Below are positions 1 through 8,861 of a stretch of 64,000 nt of DNA, piece by piece. Location of the stretch: the NCBI RefSeq assembly GCF_011772445.1, contig NZ_WVZN01000045.1, positions 96,164 through 160,163 on the forward strand, given 5' to 3'. The DNA is from Hydrogenophaga sp. (GTDB lineage: Bacteria > Pseudomonadota > Gammaproteobacteria > Burkholderiales > Burkholderiaceae_C). The translations under genes and the position numbers were made by a program. How positions within the stretch are numbered: the first letter of the stretch is position 1; the number at the start of each line of letters is the position of its first letter. The notes under the pieces are model-generated. The model did no database searches and was not told where the DNA came from. It saw only the letters and a program-made list of their open reading frames with translations.

Positions 1-1
1 C

Positions 2-847
2 CTGGTGGCGGGCACGATGTTCCTGATGTGGCTGGGCGAGCAGATCACCGAGCGTGGGCTGGGCAATGGCATCTCGCTGCTGATCTTCGCCGGCATCGTG
101 GCCGGTTTGCCCAACGCCATTGGCGGCCTGCTGGAGTTGGTGCGCACCGGTGCCATGAACGTGCTTATCGCCTTGTTCATCATCGCCTTGGTGGTGCTCG
201 TCACCTACTTCGTGGTGTTCGTTGAGCGTGGTCAGCGCAAGATCCTGGTGAACTACGCGCGCCGTCAGGTCGGCAACAAGGTTTACGGCGGCCAGTCGTC
301 GCACCTGCCGCTCAAGCTGAACATGGCTGGCGTGATCCCCCCGATCTTTGCGTCGTCCATCATCCTGCTGCCCACCACGGTGGTGAGCTGGATCAGCACC
401 GGTGATTCGACCCGTTGGCTGCGCGACCTGGCCTCCGCTCTATCCCCGGGGCAACCGATCTACGTGGCGCTGTACGCGGCGGCCATCATCTTCTTCTGCT
501 TCTTCTACACCGCCCTGGTCTTCAACAGCCGGGAAACTGCGGACAACCTGAAGAAGAGTGGCGCATTCATCCCGGGCATCCGTCCCGGTGATCAGACGGC
601 GCGCCACATCGACAAGATCCTGCTTCGGCTGACCTTTGCCGGCGCGATCTATATCACCGCGGTGTGCCTGCTGCCCGAATTCCTGATCCTGGAGTGCAAC
701 GTGCCGTTCTATTTCGGCGGCACCTCGCTGCTGATCATCGTGGTCGTGACCATGGATTTCATGGCCCAGGTACAGAATTACATGATGTCGCAGCAATACG
801 AATCGCTGCTGAAGAAGGCGAATTTCAAGACTTCCCTCGGCAACTGA
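2..847 (+). CDS. secY: Protein translocase subunit SecY, C-terminal part (5' end outside window)
   Basis: This is the channel-forming subunit of the SecYEG translocon in the inner membrane. About 281 residues are visible and the reading frame runs in from the left edge, so roughly the first third of the protein is missing. The segment begins with the conserved stretch [18 protein letters not shown], contains the cytoplasmic loop with [17 protein letters not shown] and several later hydrophobic helices, and ends in a short positively charged tail. infA follows after only 3 nt, the usual end of the spc operon in betaproteobacteria. Identification rests on clear family motifs and on gene order. 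Confidence 0.97.
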   Translation: MVAGTMFLMWLGEQITERGLGNGISLLIFAGIVAGLPNAIGGLLELVRTGAMNVLIALFIIALVVLVTYFVVFVERGQRKILVNYARRQVGNKVYGGQSSHLPLKLNMAGVIPPIFASSIILLPTTVVSWISTGDSTRWLRDLASALSPGQPIYVALYAAAIIFFCFFYTALVFNSRETADNLKKSGAFIPGIRPGDQTARHIDKILLRLTFAGAIYITAVCLLPEFLILECNVPFYFGGTSLLIIVVVTMDFMAQVQNYMMSQQYESLLKKANFKTSLGN

Positions 848-850
848 ACC

Positions 851-1069
851 ATGGCCAAGGACGACGTGATCGAAATGCAGGGAGAGGTGGTCGAAAACCT
901 CCCCAATGCGACCTTCCGCGTCAAGCTCGAAAACGGGCACGTGGTCCTCGGTCATATCTCCGGCAAGATGCGCATGCACTACATCCGCATCCTGCCGGGC
1001 GACAAGGTCAAAGTGGAGCTCACGCCCTACGACCTCACGCGTGCTCGCATCGTGTTCCGCGCCAAGTGA
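851..1069 (+). CDS. infA: Translation initiation factor IF-1
   Basis: A 72-residue protein, the normal length of IF-1, a single S1/OB-fold protein that binds the ribosomal A site during initiation. It starts [20 protein letters not shown] and contains the typical [18 protein letters not shown] core. It lies 3 nt after secY and precedes rpmJ, so it is probably translated from the same polycistronic message. No anomaly was seen. Confidence 0.98.
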   Translation: MAKDDVIEMQGEVVENLPNATFRVKLENGHVVLGHISGKMRMHYIRILPGDKVKVELTPYDLTRARIVFRAK

Positions 1070-1111
1070 AGCGCCTGTACTGAACGTTTACCGGATTTCT
1101 AGGAGAAAAAA

Positions 1112-1225
1112 ATGAGAGTTTCGGCTTCGGTCAAGAAGATGTGCCGCAACTGCAAGATCATCAAGCGCCACGGCGTCGTGCGCGTGATCTGCACCGATCC
1201 CCGCCACAAGCAGCGTCAAGGCTGA
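1112..1225 (+). CDS. rpmJ: 50S ribosomal protein L36
   Basis: A 37-residue ORF too short for most gene callers. It starts [15 protein letters not shown] and keeps the zinc-ribbon residues Cys11, Cys14, Cys27 and His32, so this is the zinc-binding form of L36. An AGGAG ribosome-binding site lies about 7 nt before the ATG. Its place between infA and rpsM is the standard order. Confidence 0.97.
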   Translation: MRVSASVKKMCRNCKIIKRHGVVRVICTDPRHKQRQG

Positions 1226-1247
1226 TCGATTCGTCAAGAGGATTCAC

Positions 1248-1613
1248 ATGGCCCGTATTGCAGGCATCAACATTCCACCGCACAAGCACGCAGAAATCGG
1301 CTTGACCGCGATCTTCGGCATTGGCCGCACCCGTGCTCGCCAGATCTGCGACGCGTGCGGCATTGCATACAGCAAGAAGATCAAGGATCTCTCCGACGCG
1401 GAGCTCGAGAAGGTGCGTGACCAGGTGGGCACGTTCACCATCGAGGGTGACCTGCGTCGCGAGACCACCATGAACATCAAGCGCCTGATGGACATCGGCT
1501 GCTACCGCGGCCTCCGCCATCGTCGCGGCCTGCCGGTGCGCGGCCAGCGCACGAAGACCAATGCGCGCACGCGCAAGGGTCCGCGCAAGGCCGCACAGTC
1601 GCTGAAGAAGTAA
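1248..1613 (+). CDS. rpsM: 30S ribosomal protein S13
   Basis: A 121-residue S13, which sits in the head of the 30S subunit and contacts the P-site tRNA and the 50S subunit. It begins [20 protein letters not shown], contains the helix-hairpin-helix-like [15 protein letters not shown] segment and ends in the basic tail [17 protein letters not shown] ribosome-binding site precedes the start. It is the first gene of the alpha operon part. Confidence 0.98.
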   Translation: MARIAGINIPPHKHAEIGLTAIFGIGRTRARQICDACGIAYSKKIKDLSDAELEKVRDQVGTFTIEGDLRRETTMNIKRLMDIGCYRGLRHRRGLPVRGQRTKTNARTRKGPRKAAQSLKK

Positions 1614-1631
1614 TCGGTTCGAAGGAAAACC

Positions 1632-2036
1632 ATGGCCAAGTCCCCCTCCAGCAGCGCCGCAGCCCGCGTTCGCAAGAAGGTCCGCAAGAATATTGCCGAC
1701 GGCATTGCGCACGTGCACGCGTCGTTCAACAACACCATCATCACCATCACCGACCGCCAGGGCAACGCGCTGTCGTGGGCTTCATCGGGTGGCCAGGGCT
1801 TCAAGGGTTCGCGTAAGTCGACCCCGTTTGCGGCTCAGGTGGCCTCCGAAGTGGCTGGCCGCGCGGCCATGGAACAAGGCATCAAGAACCTCGACGTCGA
1901 GATCAAGGGTCCCGGCCCGGGTCGCGAGTCGTCGGTGCGCGCGTTGGGTGCCCTCGGTATCCGCATCACCTCGATTTCCGATGTGACGCCTGTGCCCCAC
2001 AACGGCTGCCGCCCCCAGAAGCGCCGCCGCATCTGA
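1632..2036 (+). CDS. rpsK: 30S ribosomal protein S11
   Basis: A 134-residue S11 of the 30S platform. Recognisable segments are [17 protein letters not shown] and the C-terminal [17 protein letters not shown]. It follows rpsM by 18 nt with a GAAGGAAAA ribosome-binding site. Its stop is followed by a possible promoter and a strong stem-loop before rpsD, so S11 may mark a transcription boundary inside the otherwise continuous operon. Confidence 0.98.
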   Translation: MAKSPSSSAAARVRKKVRKNIADGIAHVHASFNNTIITITDRQGNALSWASSGGQGFKGSRKSTPFAAQVASEVAGRAAMEQGIKNLDVEIKGPGPGRESSVRALGALGIRITSISDVTPVPHNGCRPQKRRRI

Positions 2037-2043
2037 ACCTGCA

Positions 2044-2073
2044 TTCACCCGGGTTCTGGCTTCGCGCTAGAAT
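2044..2073 (+). promoter_or_regulatory. Candidate sigma-70 promoter between rpsK and rpsD
   Basis: TTCACC at 2044-2049 and TAGAAT at 2068-2073 are separated by 18 nt. The -10 is good and the -35 moderate. Initiation near 2080 would start a transcript a few bases before the stem-loop at 2090-2120, so promoter and terminator are back to back. Inference only. Confidence 0.4.
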
Positions 2074-2089
2074 GCCGAGTTCTCCAAGC

Positions 2090-2120
2090 GCCACCGCAGT
2101 CATGCTGCGGTGGCATTTTT
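2090..2120 (+). terminator. Intrinsic terminator or attenuator upstream of rpsD
   Basis: GCCACCGCAG (2090-2099) pairs perfectly with CTGCGGTGGC (2105-2114) around a 5-nt loop, followed by ATTTTT. This is a classical rho-independent terminator in the 169-nt gap between rpsK and rpsD, inside an operon that is normally co-transcribed. Confidence 0.75.
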
Positions 2121-2205
2121 GCTAAGCCCACCGCCCCCGCCATCGCGGGATGGCTCCCGCAATCACAGTTTGCTGTGGGTTGCGGCAGACACAAAGGAAA
2201 TCACC

Positions 2206-2829
2206 GTGGCACGTTACCTCGGCCCGAAGGCCAAGCTGTCCCGTCGCGAAGCCAGCGACCTGCTGCTCAAGAGCGCCCGCCGCTCGATCAGCGACAAGGC
2301 GAAATTCGACTCCAAACCCGGTCAGCACGGCCGCACCTCCGGTCAGCGTACGTCTGACTTCGGTGTGCAACTGCGCGAGAAGCAGAAGGTCAAGCGCATG
2401 TACGGCGTGCTGGAGCGCCAGTTCCGCCGCTACTTCGCCGAAGCAGACCGCCGCCGTGGCAACACGGGCGCCAACCTGCTGTTCCTGCTCGAGTCGCGAC
2501 TGGACAACGTGGTGTTTCGCATGGGTTTTGCATCCACCCGTGCCGAAGCGCGCCAGATGGTGTCGCACAAGGCCATCACGGTGAATGGCCAAGCCGTCAA
2601 TATTCCGTCGTTCCTGGTGAAGGCCGGCGATGTGGTCGCCGTGCGTGAGAAGTCCAAGAAGCAGGCCCGCGTGATCGAGGCACTCGAACTGGCCAAGCAG
2701 ATCGGCTTCCCCGGCTGGGTCGAAGTGTCTGCCGACAAGGTGGAAGGTGTCTTCAAGAAGACGCCCGATCGCGACGAATTCGGCTCGGACATCAACGAGT
2801 CGCTCATCGTCGAACTCTATTCTCGTTAA
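2206..2829 (+). CDS. rpsD: 30S ribosomal protein S4
   Basis: A 207-residue S4, primary 16S rRNA binder and, in several bacteria, translational repressor of the alpha operon. The GTG at 2206 was chosen because it gives the conserved N terminus (M)[14 protein letters not shown] and has AAAGGAAA about 8 nt upstream. A longer in-frame extension reaching 2110 would read through the terminator stem and is not conserved. The S4 RNA-binding domain is visible around [21 protein letters not shown]. rpoA follows after 103 nt. Confidence 0.97.
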   Translation: MARYLGPKAKLSRREASDLLLKSARRSISDKAKFDSKPGQHGRTSGQRTSDFGVQLREKQKVKRMYGVLERQFRRYFAEADRRRGNTGANLLFLLESRLDNVVFRMGFASTRAEARQMVSHKAITVNGQAVNIPSFLVKAGDVVAVREKSKKQARVIEALELAKQIGFPGWVEVSADKVEGVFKKTPDRDEFGSDINESLIVELYSR

Positions 2830-2932
2830 TCCCGTCCCCGGCAGGGCGCGGCTCTCGCTGCGCCTTCCGGGTCATTCCATGCTCCGTCTGCCTTATCGGT
2901 GTAACGAGCCGAGGGTACTGAAGGAAGTCTGA

Positions 2933-3916
2933 ATGCTGAACAACCTGCTCAAGCCCAAATCCATCACCGTCGAGCAACTCTCGGCCAATCGCGCCAAGGT
3001 CACCCTGGAGCCCTTCGAGCGCGGCTACGGGCACACCCTCGGCAACGCGCTGCGCCGCGTGCTGCTGTCGTCCATGGTGGGGCATGCGCCCACCGAAGTG
3101 ACCATTGCCGGCGTGGTGCACGAGTACTCCTCCATCGACGGTGTGCAGGAAGACGTGGTCAACCTGCTGCTCAACCTGAAGGGGGTGGTGTTCAAGCTCC
3201 ACAACCGCGATGAGGTGACGCTGAGTCTGCGCAAGGATGGTGAAGGCGTCGTGACGGCTGCCGATATCCAGACGCCGCACGATGTCGAAATCGTCAACCC
3301 GGGTCACGTCATCGCCACACTGTCTGCGGGCGCCAAACTCGACATGCAGATCAAGGTCGAGAAGGGCCGCGGCTACGTGCCGGGCACCCTGCGCCGTGGT
3401 GATGAGGTGGCCCGCTCGATCGGCCGCATCGTGCTCGACGCCTCCTTCTCGCCGGTCAAACGCGTGAGCTACACCGTGGAAAGCGCGCGTGTCGAACAGC
3501 GCACCGACCTGGACAAGCTGGTGCTCGAAATCGAAACCAATGGTTCCATCGGCCCCGAAGAGGCTGTGCGTGCAGCGGCCAAGATCCTGGTCGAGCAGCT
3601 CGCCGTCTTCGCGCAGCTGGAGGGTGCCGACCTCTTCACCGAAGCACCGCAGCAACGCAGTTCGCAGCAGTTCGATCCGATCCTGCTGCGCCCGGTGGAC
3701 GAGCTCGAACTCACCGTGCGTTCGGCCAACTGCCTGAAGGCCGAAAACATCTATTACATCGGTGACCTGATCCAGCGCACCGAGAACGAGCTGCTGAAGA
3801 CGCCCAACCTGGGCCGCAAGTCGCTCAACGAGATCAAGGAAGTGCTGGCTTCGCGCGGGCTCACCCTGGGCATGAAGCTCGAGAACTGGCCGCCCGCCGG
3901 CCTCGACAAGCACTGA
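2933..3916 (+). CDS. rpoA: DNA-directed RNA polymerase subunit alpha
   Basis: A 327-residue alpha subunit, the usual length. The N-terminal dimerisation domain contains [20 protein letters not shown] (about residues 32-51). The C-terminal domain, which contacts UP elements and activators, ends with the helix-hairpin-helix [22 protein letters not shown]. An AAGGAAG ribosome-binding site precedes the ATG. It lies between rpsD and rplQ as in other proteobacteria. Confidence 0.98.
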   Translation: MLNNLLKPKSITVEQLSANRAKVTLEPFERGYGHTLGNALRRVLLSSMVGHAPTEVTIAGVVHEYSSIDGVQEDVVNLLLNLKGVVFKLHNRDEVTLSLRKDGEGVVTAADIQTPHDVEIVNPGHVIATLSAGAKLDMQIKVEKGRGYVPGTLRRGDEVARSIGRIVLDASFSPVKRVSYTVESARVEQRTDLDKLVLEIETNGSIGPEEAVRAAAKILVEQLAVFAQLEGADLFTEAPQQRSSQQFDPILLRPVDELELTVRSANCLKAENIYYIGDLIQRTENELLKTPNLGRKSLNEIKEVLASRGLTLGMKLENWPPAGLDKH

Positions 3917-4006
3917 TCGATTTTCAACCCCTGAGCCTTCGGGCCAGACCATGACGAACCGCCGGTACCTGATCCGGCCGGCGGCAAAAGACTGAAAGGA
4001 AACACC

Positions 4007-4402
4007 ATGCGTCACGGACACGGACTTCGCAAACTCAACCGCACCAGCGAGCACCGCCTCGCCATGCTGCGCAACATGATGAATTCGCTGCTCACGCACG
4101 AAGCCATCAAAACCACGCTGCCCAAGGCCAAGGAACTTCGTCGCGTTGTCGAGCCGATGATCACCCTGGCCAAGGAGCCCACGGTGGCGAACCGCCGCCT
4201 GGCCTTCAACCGCCTGCGCGACCGCGATGTGGTGGTCAAGCTTTTCGACGAACTCGGCCCGCGCTTCAAGGCCCGTCCGGGCGGCTACACCCGCATTCTC
4301 AAGATGGGCTTCCGCGTGGGCGACAACGCGCCGATGGCGCTGGTGGAACTGGTTGATCGCGCTGAGCCGGCCGCCGACGCCGGTGAAGCAGACAAAGCGT
4401 GA
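4007..4402 (+). CDS. rplQ: 50S ribosomal protein L17
   Basis: A 131-residue L17, last gene of the alpha operon. It begins [20 protein letters not shown] and contains the conserved [20 protein letters not shown] and GGYTRILK segments. The ribosome-binding site GAAAGGAAA lies just upstream. Its TGA stop abuts a TATAAT box that probably belongs to the tRNA gene that follows. Confidence 0.98.
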   Translation: MRHGHGLRKLNRTSEHRLAMLRNMMNSLLTHEAIKTTLPKAKELRRVVEPMITLAKEPTVANRRLAFNRLRDRDVVVKLFDELGPRFKARPGGYTRILKMGFRVGDNAPMALVELVDRAEPAADAGEADKA

Positions 4403-4408
4403 TATAAT
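4403..4408 (+). promoter_or_regulatory. -10 box of the tRNA-fMet gene
   Basis: A consensus TATAAT starts directly after the rplQ stop codon and lies 11 nt before the mature tRNA 5' end. No good -35 hexamer is visible at 16-18 nt, so the promoter assignment is moderate. Confidence 0.5.
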
Positions 4409-4419
4409 TTTTGGCTTGA

Positions 4420-4496
<77 letters not shown>

Positions 4497-4522
4497 ACAA
4501 AACCAAGCACTTGCTTGTCATC

Positions 4523-4555
4523 AAGGCCCTCGGAAACGAGGGCCTTTTTGTTTTT
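4523..4555 (+). terminator. Rho-independent terminator after tRNA-fMet
   Basis: GGCCCTCG (4525-4532) pairs with CGAGGGCC (4537-4544) around a GAAA tetraloop, followed by TTTTTGTTTTT. It ends the tRNA transcript and probably the alpha operon. Confidence 0.92.
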
Positions 4556-4610
4556 GCCGCCGCTTGCGGCGCCATCGTGCCTCCCTTGATTCGCGCCGCA
4601 CCCGCGTCGC

Positions 4611-6227
4611 TCAAGCGCCCCTTACCGTCGTCTCCATCAGGCTGCGCGTGACCTTCGGCGGTTCCAGGCCGATGTGAAAGGCCAGGCGGCGATCACGCAA
4701 CGCGACATCGGACGCCGTGGCGCGGTCGAAGCGGCGCAAGTGGTCCGTCCACGATTCGTCGACGATGACTTCAACGAAACGACCGGGCTCGTTGATGTCG
4801 TGCAGCAGCTCCCACGACAGAGCGCCCTGGCGCAAGCGGCTGCGCCGGCTCTCGTTGAACATCAGCTCGCGGAATTCGCGGGCGCGCGCCGGCTCGATCA
4901 GGTACTCGATGGTCAGCATGATGTGCCCCTGTTTCGGTGGCGACTCGATCACCGGCGCCGTGATCACACGCTTGGGCGTCAGGTCGTCCTCCTGTCCGCT
5001 GTCGGGCATCCAGCGGTTGGCCGCCGCCATGGCGAGCCAGCCGCTCACCGCCGCGATGCCCAGGCTGATGGGCAGGCTGGTCCAGGTGGCGATCTGCCCC
5101 CACAGGGCGGCACCGCTTGCGCTGGCGCCCATGATGGCCATCTGGTAGATCGACATGCCGCGCGCGCGCACCCAGTCGGGCAGGCCCATCTGGATGGACA
5201 CGCTCAGCGTGTTGGCGGTGGTGATCCAGGCCGCGCCACCGAAGAACATGGCGGGCACCGCGACCCACACCCGATCGGTCATGGCCATCACCGCCATGGC
5301 CACCGCCTGCAGGATCGCGCCGCGCAGCACCAGCGCGTCGCGCGCGTAGTGGCGGCGCAGGCGCGGCAGGAAAGCCGTGGAGACGATGGCCCCCGCCCCC
5401 ATGGAGGCGAGCAGCAGCGTGAAGGTGCCGGCGCCGCCGCCTTGCATGCCGCGCGCCAGCAGCGCGAGCAGGGCCAGCAAGGCGGTGGAGTGGAAAAAGA
5501 AGATCCAGATGCGCAGCAGCACGCCCTTGAGCAGGTAGGACTGCGACACGTACTGCCAGCCGACGCGCATGGCGGTGCTCAGTCGTTCACGGCCCAGGGG
5601 GTTGGGCTTGTGCTCGCGGTGCCAGCGCGCGATGAGCGCGGCCGCTGCCAGGGACAGCACGGCATTGAGCAGGAAGACCCACGCGCTGCCCGCGCCGGCG
5701 ATCAGCGCGCCAGCCACCAGCGGTCCGATGATGCGCGAGGCGTTCATCGACACGCCGTTGAGCGCCAGCGCCGCGGGCAGTTGTTCGCGCGGCACCAGCT
5801 CGGGCACGATGGCGGAGAACACCGGCCAGCGCATCGCCAGGCCGATGCCATTGAGAAAGACGAGTGCCAGCAGCAGCGCGGGCGAGATGACGCCGAAGAA
5901 GACGAAGCCGCTGAGGATGGTGGCCACGACCGCCACCCACAGTTGCGTGACGAGGTAGTAACGCTTGCGGTCGAGGTTGTCGGCCAGCGCGCCGCTCGGC
6001 AGACCGAGGAGGAAGACCGGCAGCGTGGAGGCCGTCTGTACCAGCGCCACCCAGATCGGCGTGGTGGTCAGCGAGGTCATCATCCACGCCGCCGCCACGT
6101 CGTTCATCCACATGCACAGGTTGGCCACGAGCCAGGTGCTCCACAACATGCGGAACACGGGTAGCCGCAGCGGGGCGATGGGAGAGAGGCTGTTGTCGGT
6201 GGGGGGCATGCGTGAAGCGGCGGGCAT
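4611..6227 (-). CDS. MFS transporter with C-terminal antibiotic-monooxygenase-like domain
   Basis: A 538-residue inner-membrane protein of the MFS_3/EntS-like branch, probably a proton-driven exporter of unknown substrate. About twelve hydrophobic helices occupy residues 20-410, including FLLGLPSGALADNLDRKRYY, the loop 2-3 motif of the superfamily. After residue about 430 comes a soluble region, from MLTIEYLIEPARAREFRELM to the end, resembling the dimeric ABM/YgiN fold. This fusion is recurrent in proteobacterial EntS-like exporters and may act as a regulatory or sensing domain. A second Met seven residues in (6209) could be the start. It is transcribed towards the tRNA terminator. Confidence 0.85.
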   Translation of the reverse strand: MPAASRMPPTDNSLSPIAPLRLPVFRMLWSTWLVANLCMWMNDVAAAWMMTSLTTTPIWVALVQTASTLPVFLLGLPSGALADNLDRKRYYLVTQLWVAVVATILSGFVFFGVISPALLLALVFLNGIGLAMRWPVFSAIVPELVPREQLPAALALNGVSMNASRIIGPLVAGALIAGAGSAWVFLLNAVLSLAAAALIARWHREHKPNPLGRERLSTAMRVGWQYVSQSYLLKGVLLRIWIFFFHSTALLALLALLARGMQGGGAGTFTLLLASMGAGAIVSTAFLPRLRRHYARDALVLRGAILQAVAMAVMAMTDRVWVAVPAMFFGGAAWITTANTLSVSIQMGLPDWVRARGMSIYQMAIMGASASGAALWGQIATWTSLPISLGIAAVSGWLAMAAANRWMPDSGQEDDLTPKRVITAPVIESPPKQGHIMLTIEYLIEPARAREFRELMFNESRRSRLRQGALSWELLHDINEPGRFVEVIVDESWTDHLRRFDRATASDVALRDRRLAFHIGLEPPKVTRSLMETTVRGA

Positions 6228-6578
6228 GCTCGGCCAGTGGTCGAGAGGCTGAGCCTACCGCAGTTCAACCCCGCGCTCACGTGCGACATTGCGTGCACCG
6301 GTTTGACGCTCCTGCAGCCCCTGCCTAGACTCCCGCCCATGCCCACTTGCCAGATGCACGCCCACTCGCTGCGCGCCGCCGCGCGCGTGTTCGCGTGCGT
6401 GCGTCAGGATCAGGGCCAGTCCACGGCCCTGCGCGGCCACCGTCTGCTGGCCGCACATTCCTCCGCCCGGCGATAACCCTTCCCCCTCGAACGCACACCT
6501 TCATCGCCGGGCCCACCCAACCGGTGCGAGCCATGCCGTGAGCCCGTTCGGCACGCGGCGACCCGAAGGAGTGTTTTC
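6228..6578. other. 351-bp intergenic region between divergent MFS and rnk-like genes
   Basis: No conserved gene was recognised. It holds a strong sigma-70-like promoter reading to the right (6303-6331) and then a roughly 240-nt leader before the rnk-like start. A 45-codon frame (6339-6476) begins within 1-2 nt of the predicted transcription start, but its composition looks like unselected GC-rich sequence. Confidence 0.5.
6303..6331 (+). promoter_or_regulatory. Sigma-70 promoter for the rnk-like operon
   Basis: TTGACG (6303-6308) and TAGACT (6326-6331) are separated by exactly 17 nt. The predicted start is near 6338, leaving a long untranslated leader before the ATG at 6579. Confidence 0.6.
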
Positions 6579-6980
6579 ATGTCTTCCATCGTATGGGGTG
6601 AGTGTCTGCTCACCGAACTGGACCACGCGCGCCTGAGCAAGCTGCAGGACGCCGCGCGTGGCACGGCCCTGGCGGCCCTGCTGGCCGAAGCCGACATCGT
6701 GCCCTCGCAGCGCGTACCGGCCGATGTGGTCACGATGTACTCGCAGGTGCTCGTGCGCGACCGGACCTCGGCGGAGGTGAGCAAGCTCACGCTGTGCTAC
6801 CCGGCCGATGCTGAACCCGACACGGGCTTCATCTCCGTGCTGTCGCCCATGGGCGCCGCGCTCATCGGGCGACGCGTGGGCGAGCGCGTGCGCAGCGCGC
6901 TGCCTGCCGGGCAGGAACGTGAACTGGTGATCGAGTCCATCCTGTTCCAGCCCGAGGCCAGCGGCGACTACACGAGCTGA
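6579..6980 (+). CDS. rnk: Rnk-type nucleoside diphosphate kinase regulator (GreA/GreB C-terminal family)
   Basis: A 133-residue protein matching the length and layout of Rnk: a short helical N terminus (TELDHARLSKLQDAARG) followed by a GreA/B-like C-terminal domain with VTMYSQVLVRD, KLTLCYPADAEPDTGFISVLSPMG and GAALIGRRVGE. Rnk binds RNA polymerase and was described as a regulator of nucleoside diphosphate kinase; the long catalytic coiled coil of Gre factors is absent. GAAGGAG precedes the ATG. It is first of four co-directional genes. Confidence 0.8.
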   Translation: MSSIVWGECLLTELDHARLSKLQDAARGTALAALLAEADIVPSQRVPADVVTMYSQVLVRDRTSAEVSKLTLCYPADAEPDTGFISVLSPMGAALIGRRVGERVRSALPAGQERELVIESILFQPEASGDYTS

Positions 6981-7024
6981 CGGGAAGCACCCTCGCCGCG
7001 CTTGGCGCGGATGGAGCATCTGCC

Positions 7025-7984
7025 ATGAAATTTTCTTCCCTCATCGCGGGGGGCGGCGTGCCCCTGCGCGAGTCAATGAACTCGCCCGCCCACGTGCGCG
7101 CGCACGATGTCCCCGCACCGCCCTGGCTGCTGGTGCTGACCACGCTGTCGGCGCTTACCGGCGGCCACCTCGCCAAGGTCGCGCGCACGGCGGCGGCCAT
7201 GGGCGCCGGGTTGCGCCTGGCGTACTACGCTGGCAGCCGCCCCACGGGGCTGGTCGATCCACTGGCGCGGCTGGCGCAGCGCGCGCGCTTCGTTCGGCGC
7301 CTGCACGGCATCGCGGTCGAGGTGGTCGAACACGAGGTGCGCAGCAGCTACCAGTTGCTTCGCCTGACGCGCAAGGCCAGCCTCACCTGTCTGCTCGACG
7401 CCAACGAGCGGCCCCGCCGATCGCGCCTCGCCCCGGACCTGCAGTCGCTGCTGTTGCGCGAAGGGCAGGGGCCGTTGTGGGTGGTGAACGCCGCGGACGA
7501 GCCCGATGGCGCCCTGCTGTCGTGCTTCGCCCGCACCGCACCGCCGGAGCGCGAGCTGATGCACTGGGCGCGCGTGTTCGCCCAGGGGCGCACGGTGCAA
7601 CTGGTGCATGTCCTGTCGACGTCGGCGCCACCGCCCGATGCGCGCGACGCGGTGGAGATGACCGTGTTCGACCACGTGTTCCGCCAGTTGCGCGTGCAGG
7701 CCTTCCAGGCGCTCGACACGCTGTCGGCCCCCTTGCGCGCGGCTGGTTGCGAGACGGCGATCGCCGTGCTGACGGGCGACATGAACGAGCGCCTGCGCCA
7801 GCACGTGCAGGCCGTGCGGCCGGGGCTGGTGCTCATCGGCCATCGCTGGCGGCCCTGGTCGGTGGGGGCCGCGCGCGAGCGTGTGCGCGCCATCGCCGAG
7901 CTGGGCGCCGACGCGCTGGTGGTGCCGCTGCCGCGCGGGTCCTGGTGGTCGTGGATCGCGCGGGCGATCGGCTGGCGGGGGTGA
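7025..7984 (+). CDS. Universal-stress-protein-like protein
   Basis: A 319-residue protein with two alpha/beta units. The N-terminal part (about 35-140) and the C-terminal part (about 165-310) each resemble a UspA fold, the second ending PGLVLIGHRWRPWSVGAARERV...ALVVPLPRG. The classical ATP-binding G-x2-G-x9-G(S/T) signature is not intact, so nucleotide binding is doubtful. A GGAG site supports the ATG at 7025, though Met at 7076 is possible. Its stop overlaps the next start by one base (TGATG), implying translational coupling to the beta-helix gene. Function unknown beyond likely stress response. Confidence 0.6.
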   Translation: MKFSSLIAGGGVPLRESMNSPAHVRAHDVPAPPWLLVLTTLSALTGGHLAKVARTAAAMGAGLRLAYYAGSRPTGLVDPLARLAQRARFVRRLHGIAVEVVEHEVRSSYQLLRLTRKASLTCLLDANERPRRSRLAPDLQSLLLREGQGPLWVVNAADEPDGALLSCFARTAPPERELMHWARVFAQGRTVQLVHVLSTSAPPPDARDAVEMTVFDHVFRQLRVQAFQALDTLSAPLRAAGCETAIAVLTGDMNERLRQHVQAVRPGLVLIGHRWRPWSVGAARERVRAIAELGADALVVPLPRGSWWSWIARAIGWRG

Positions 7985-8859
7985 TGGGCATGGAACTCTC
8001 CAAGGGCTTCGTGAAAGCCAAGAACCCCTGCGCGGACGGTTTCCGCTGGTTCCTGCGCCACCACCCGCAGGGCAACGACTACCAGCCCGTGCTCGACGCG
8101 TTGGTGGCTGACGGCCGCGTGGAGGACGCCTGCTGGCTGCTCGCGCAGTTCGGCCCCACGCACGCCGTGCTGCGGCTCGACTCGCTCTCGTGCGAGGCCA
8201 TCGTGTTTGCGGGCGCGATCGAGGTGCGCGGTGACATCGACGCCGGCACCTTGGTGCGCGCCGGCCGCGGCATCCGCGCGAATGGTGCCATCCGGGCTGG
8301 CCGCGACGTGGTGGCGGGCGAAGCCATCGTGGCCGGTGGTGCCATCGAGGCCGTGTCCATCGACGCCGGTGGCGATCTGCAGGCCGCGTCGGTGCTCGCG
8401 GACGGCGCGGTGCGCGTGGGTGGCCAGTTGCGCTGCGCGCGCGAGTTGGTGTGCCGCCGCGATCTGGACGTCGTCGCGCAGGCCAGCGTGGGCGGCGTGC
8501 TGGTGGTGGATGGCGAGGTGCGCGTGGGCCGCAGCCTGCGTGTGCGCGATACCTTGCGCACCGGCGCCAGCGTGCGCGCCGTTGACGGCGTGCTGGTGGA
8601 CGGCGCGATCGATTGCGGCGCGCACCTCGACGCGGGCTGGGGCATCAAGGCCGGCGGGCCCATCACCACGCGCGGCGCGATCCGCGCCGGCGAAAGCCTG
8701 AGCGCCGGGGGCGAAATCACCGCTGGCGCCGGCTACGGCGTGTACGCCGGCCTGTGCGTACAGCGTGAGGACTGGGCCAGCAGCGCGCGCGTGAGCGCGT
8801 CGGCACGGCCCGTCGATCTCCTGAGCGGTTGCTGGGTCGAACCGGTCGTGGAGGCCTGA
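7984..8859 (+). CDS. Unrecognised protein with bactofilin-like parallel beta-helix repeats
   Basis: A 291-residue protein starting MGMELSKGFV. After a short N-terminal helical region (to about residue 65) almost the whole chain consists of six-residue-periodic beta-helix coils: runs of I/V-x-A/V-G-G/R-x such as LVRAGRGIRANGAIRAGRDV and ITTRGAIRAGESLSAGGEI. The pattern resembles polymer-forming bactofilins, DUF583 and LbH folds, but lacks an acyltransferase signature and is far longer than a bactofilin core. The start overlaps the preceding USP-like stop and the GNAT-like gene follows 2 nt after its stop. It may be a scaffold; that is inference. Confidence 0.6.
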   Translation: MGMELSKGFVKAKNPCADGFRWFLRHHPQGNDYQPVLDALVADGRVEDACWLLAQFGPTHAVLRLDSLSCEAIVFAGAIEVRGDIDAGTLVRAGRGIRANGAIRAGRDVVAGEAIVAGGAIEAVSIDAGGDLQAASVLADGAVRVGGQLRCARELVCRRDLDVVAQASVGGVLVVDGEVRVGRSLRVRDTLRTGASVRAVDGVLVDGAIDCGAHLDAGWGIKAGGPITTRGAIRAGESLSAGGEITAGAGYGVYAGLCVQREDWASSARVSASARPVDLLSGCWVEPVVEA

Positions 8860-8861
8860 GC

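Noticed and set aside
2110..2205. Longer N-terminal extension of rpsD from GTG 2110
   Set aside because: It would run out of the terminator stem, adds Pro-rich residues not found in S4, and lacks a ribosome-binding site, whereas GTG 2206 has one.
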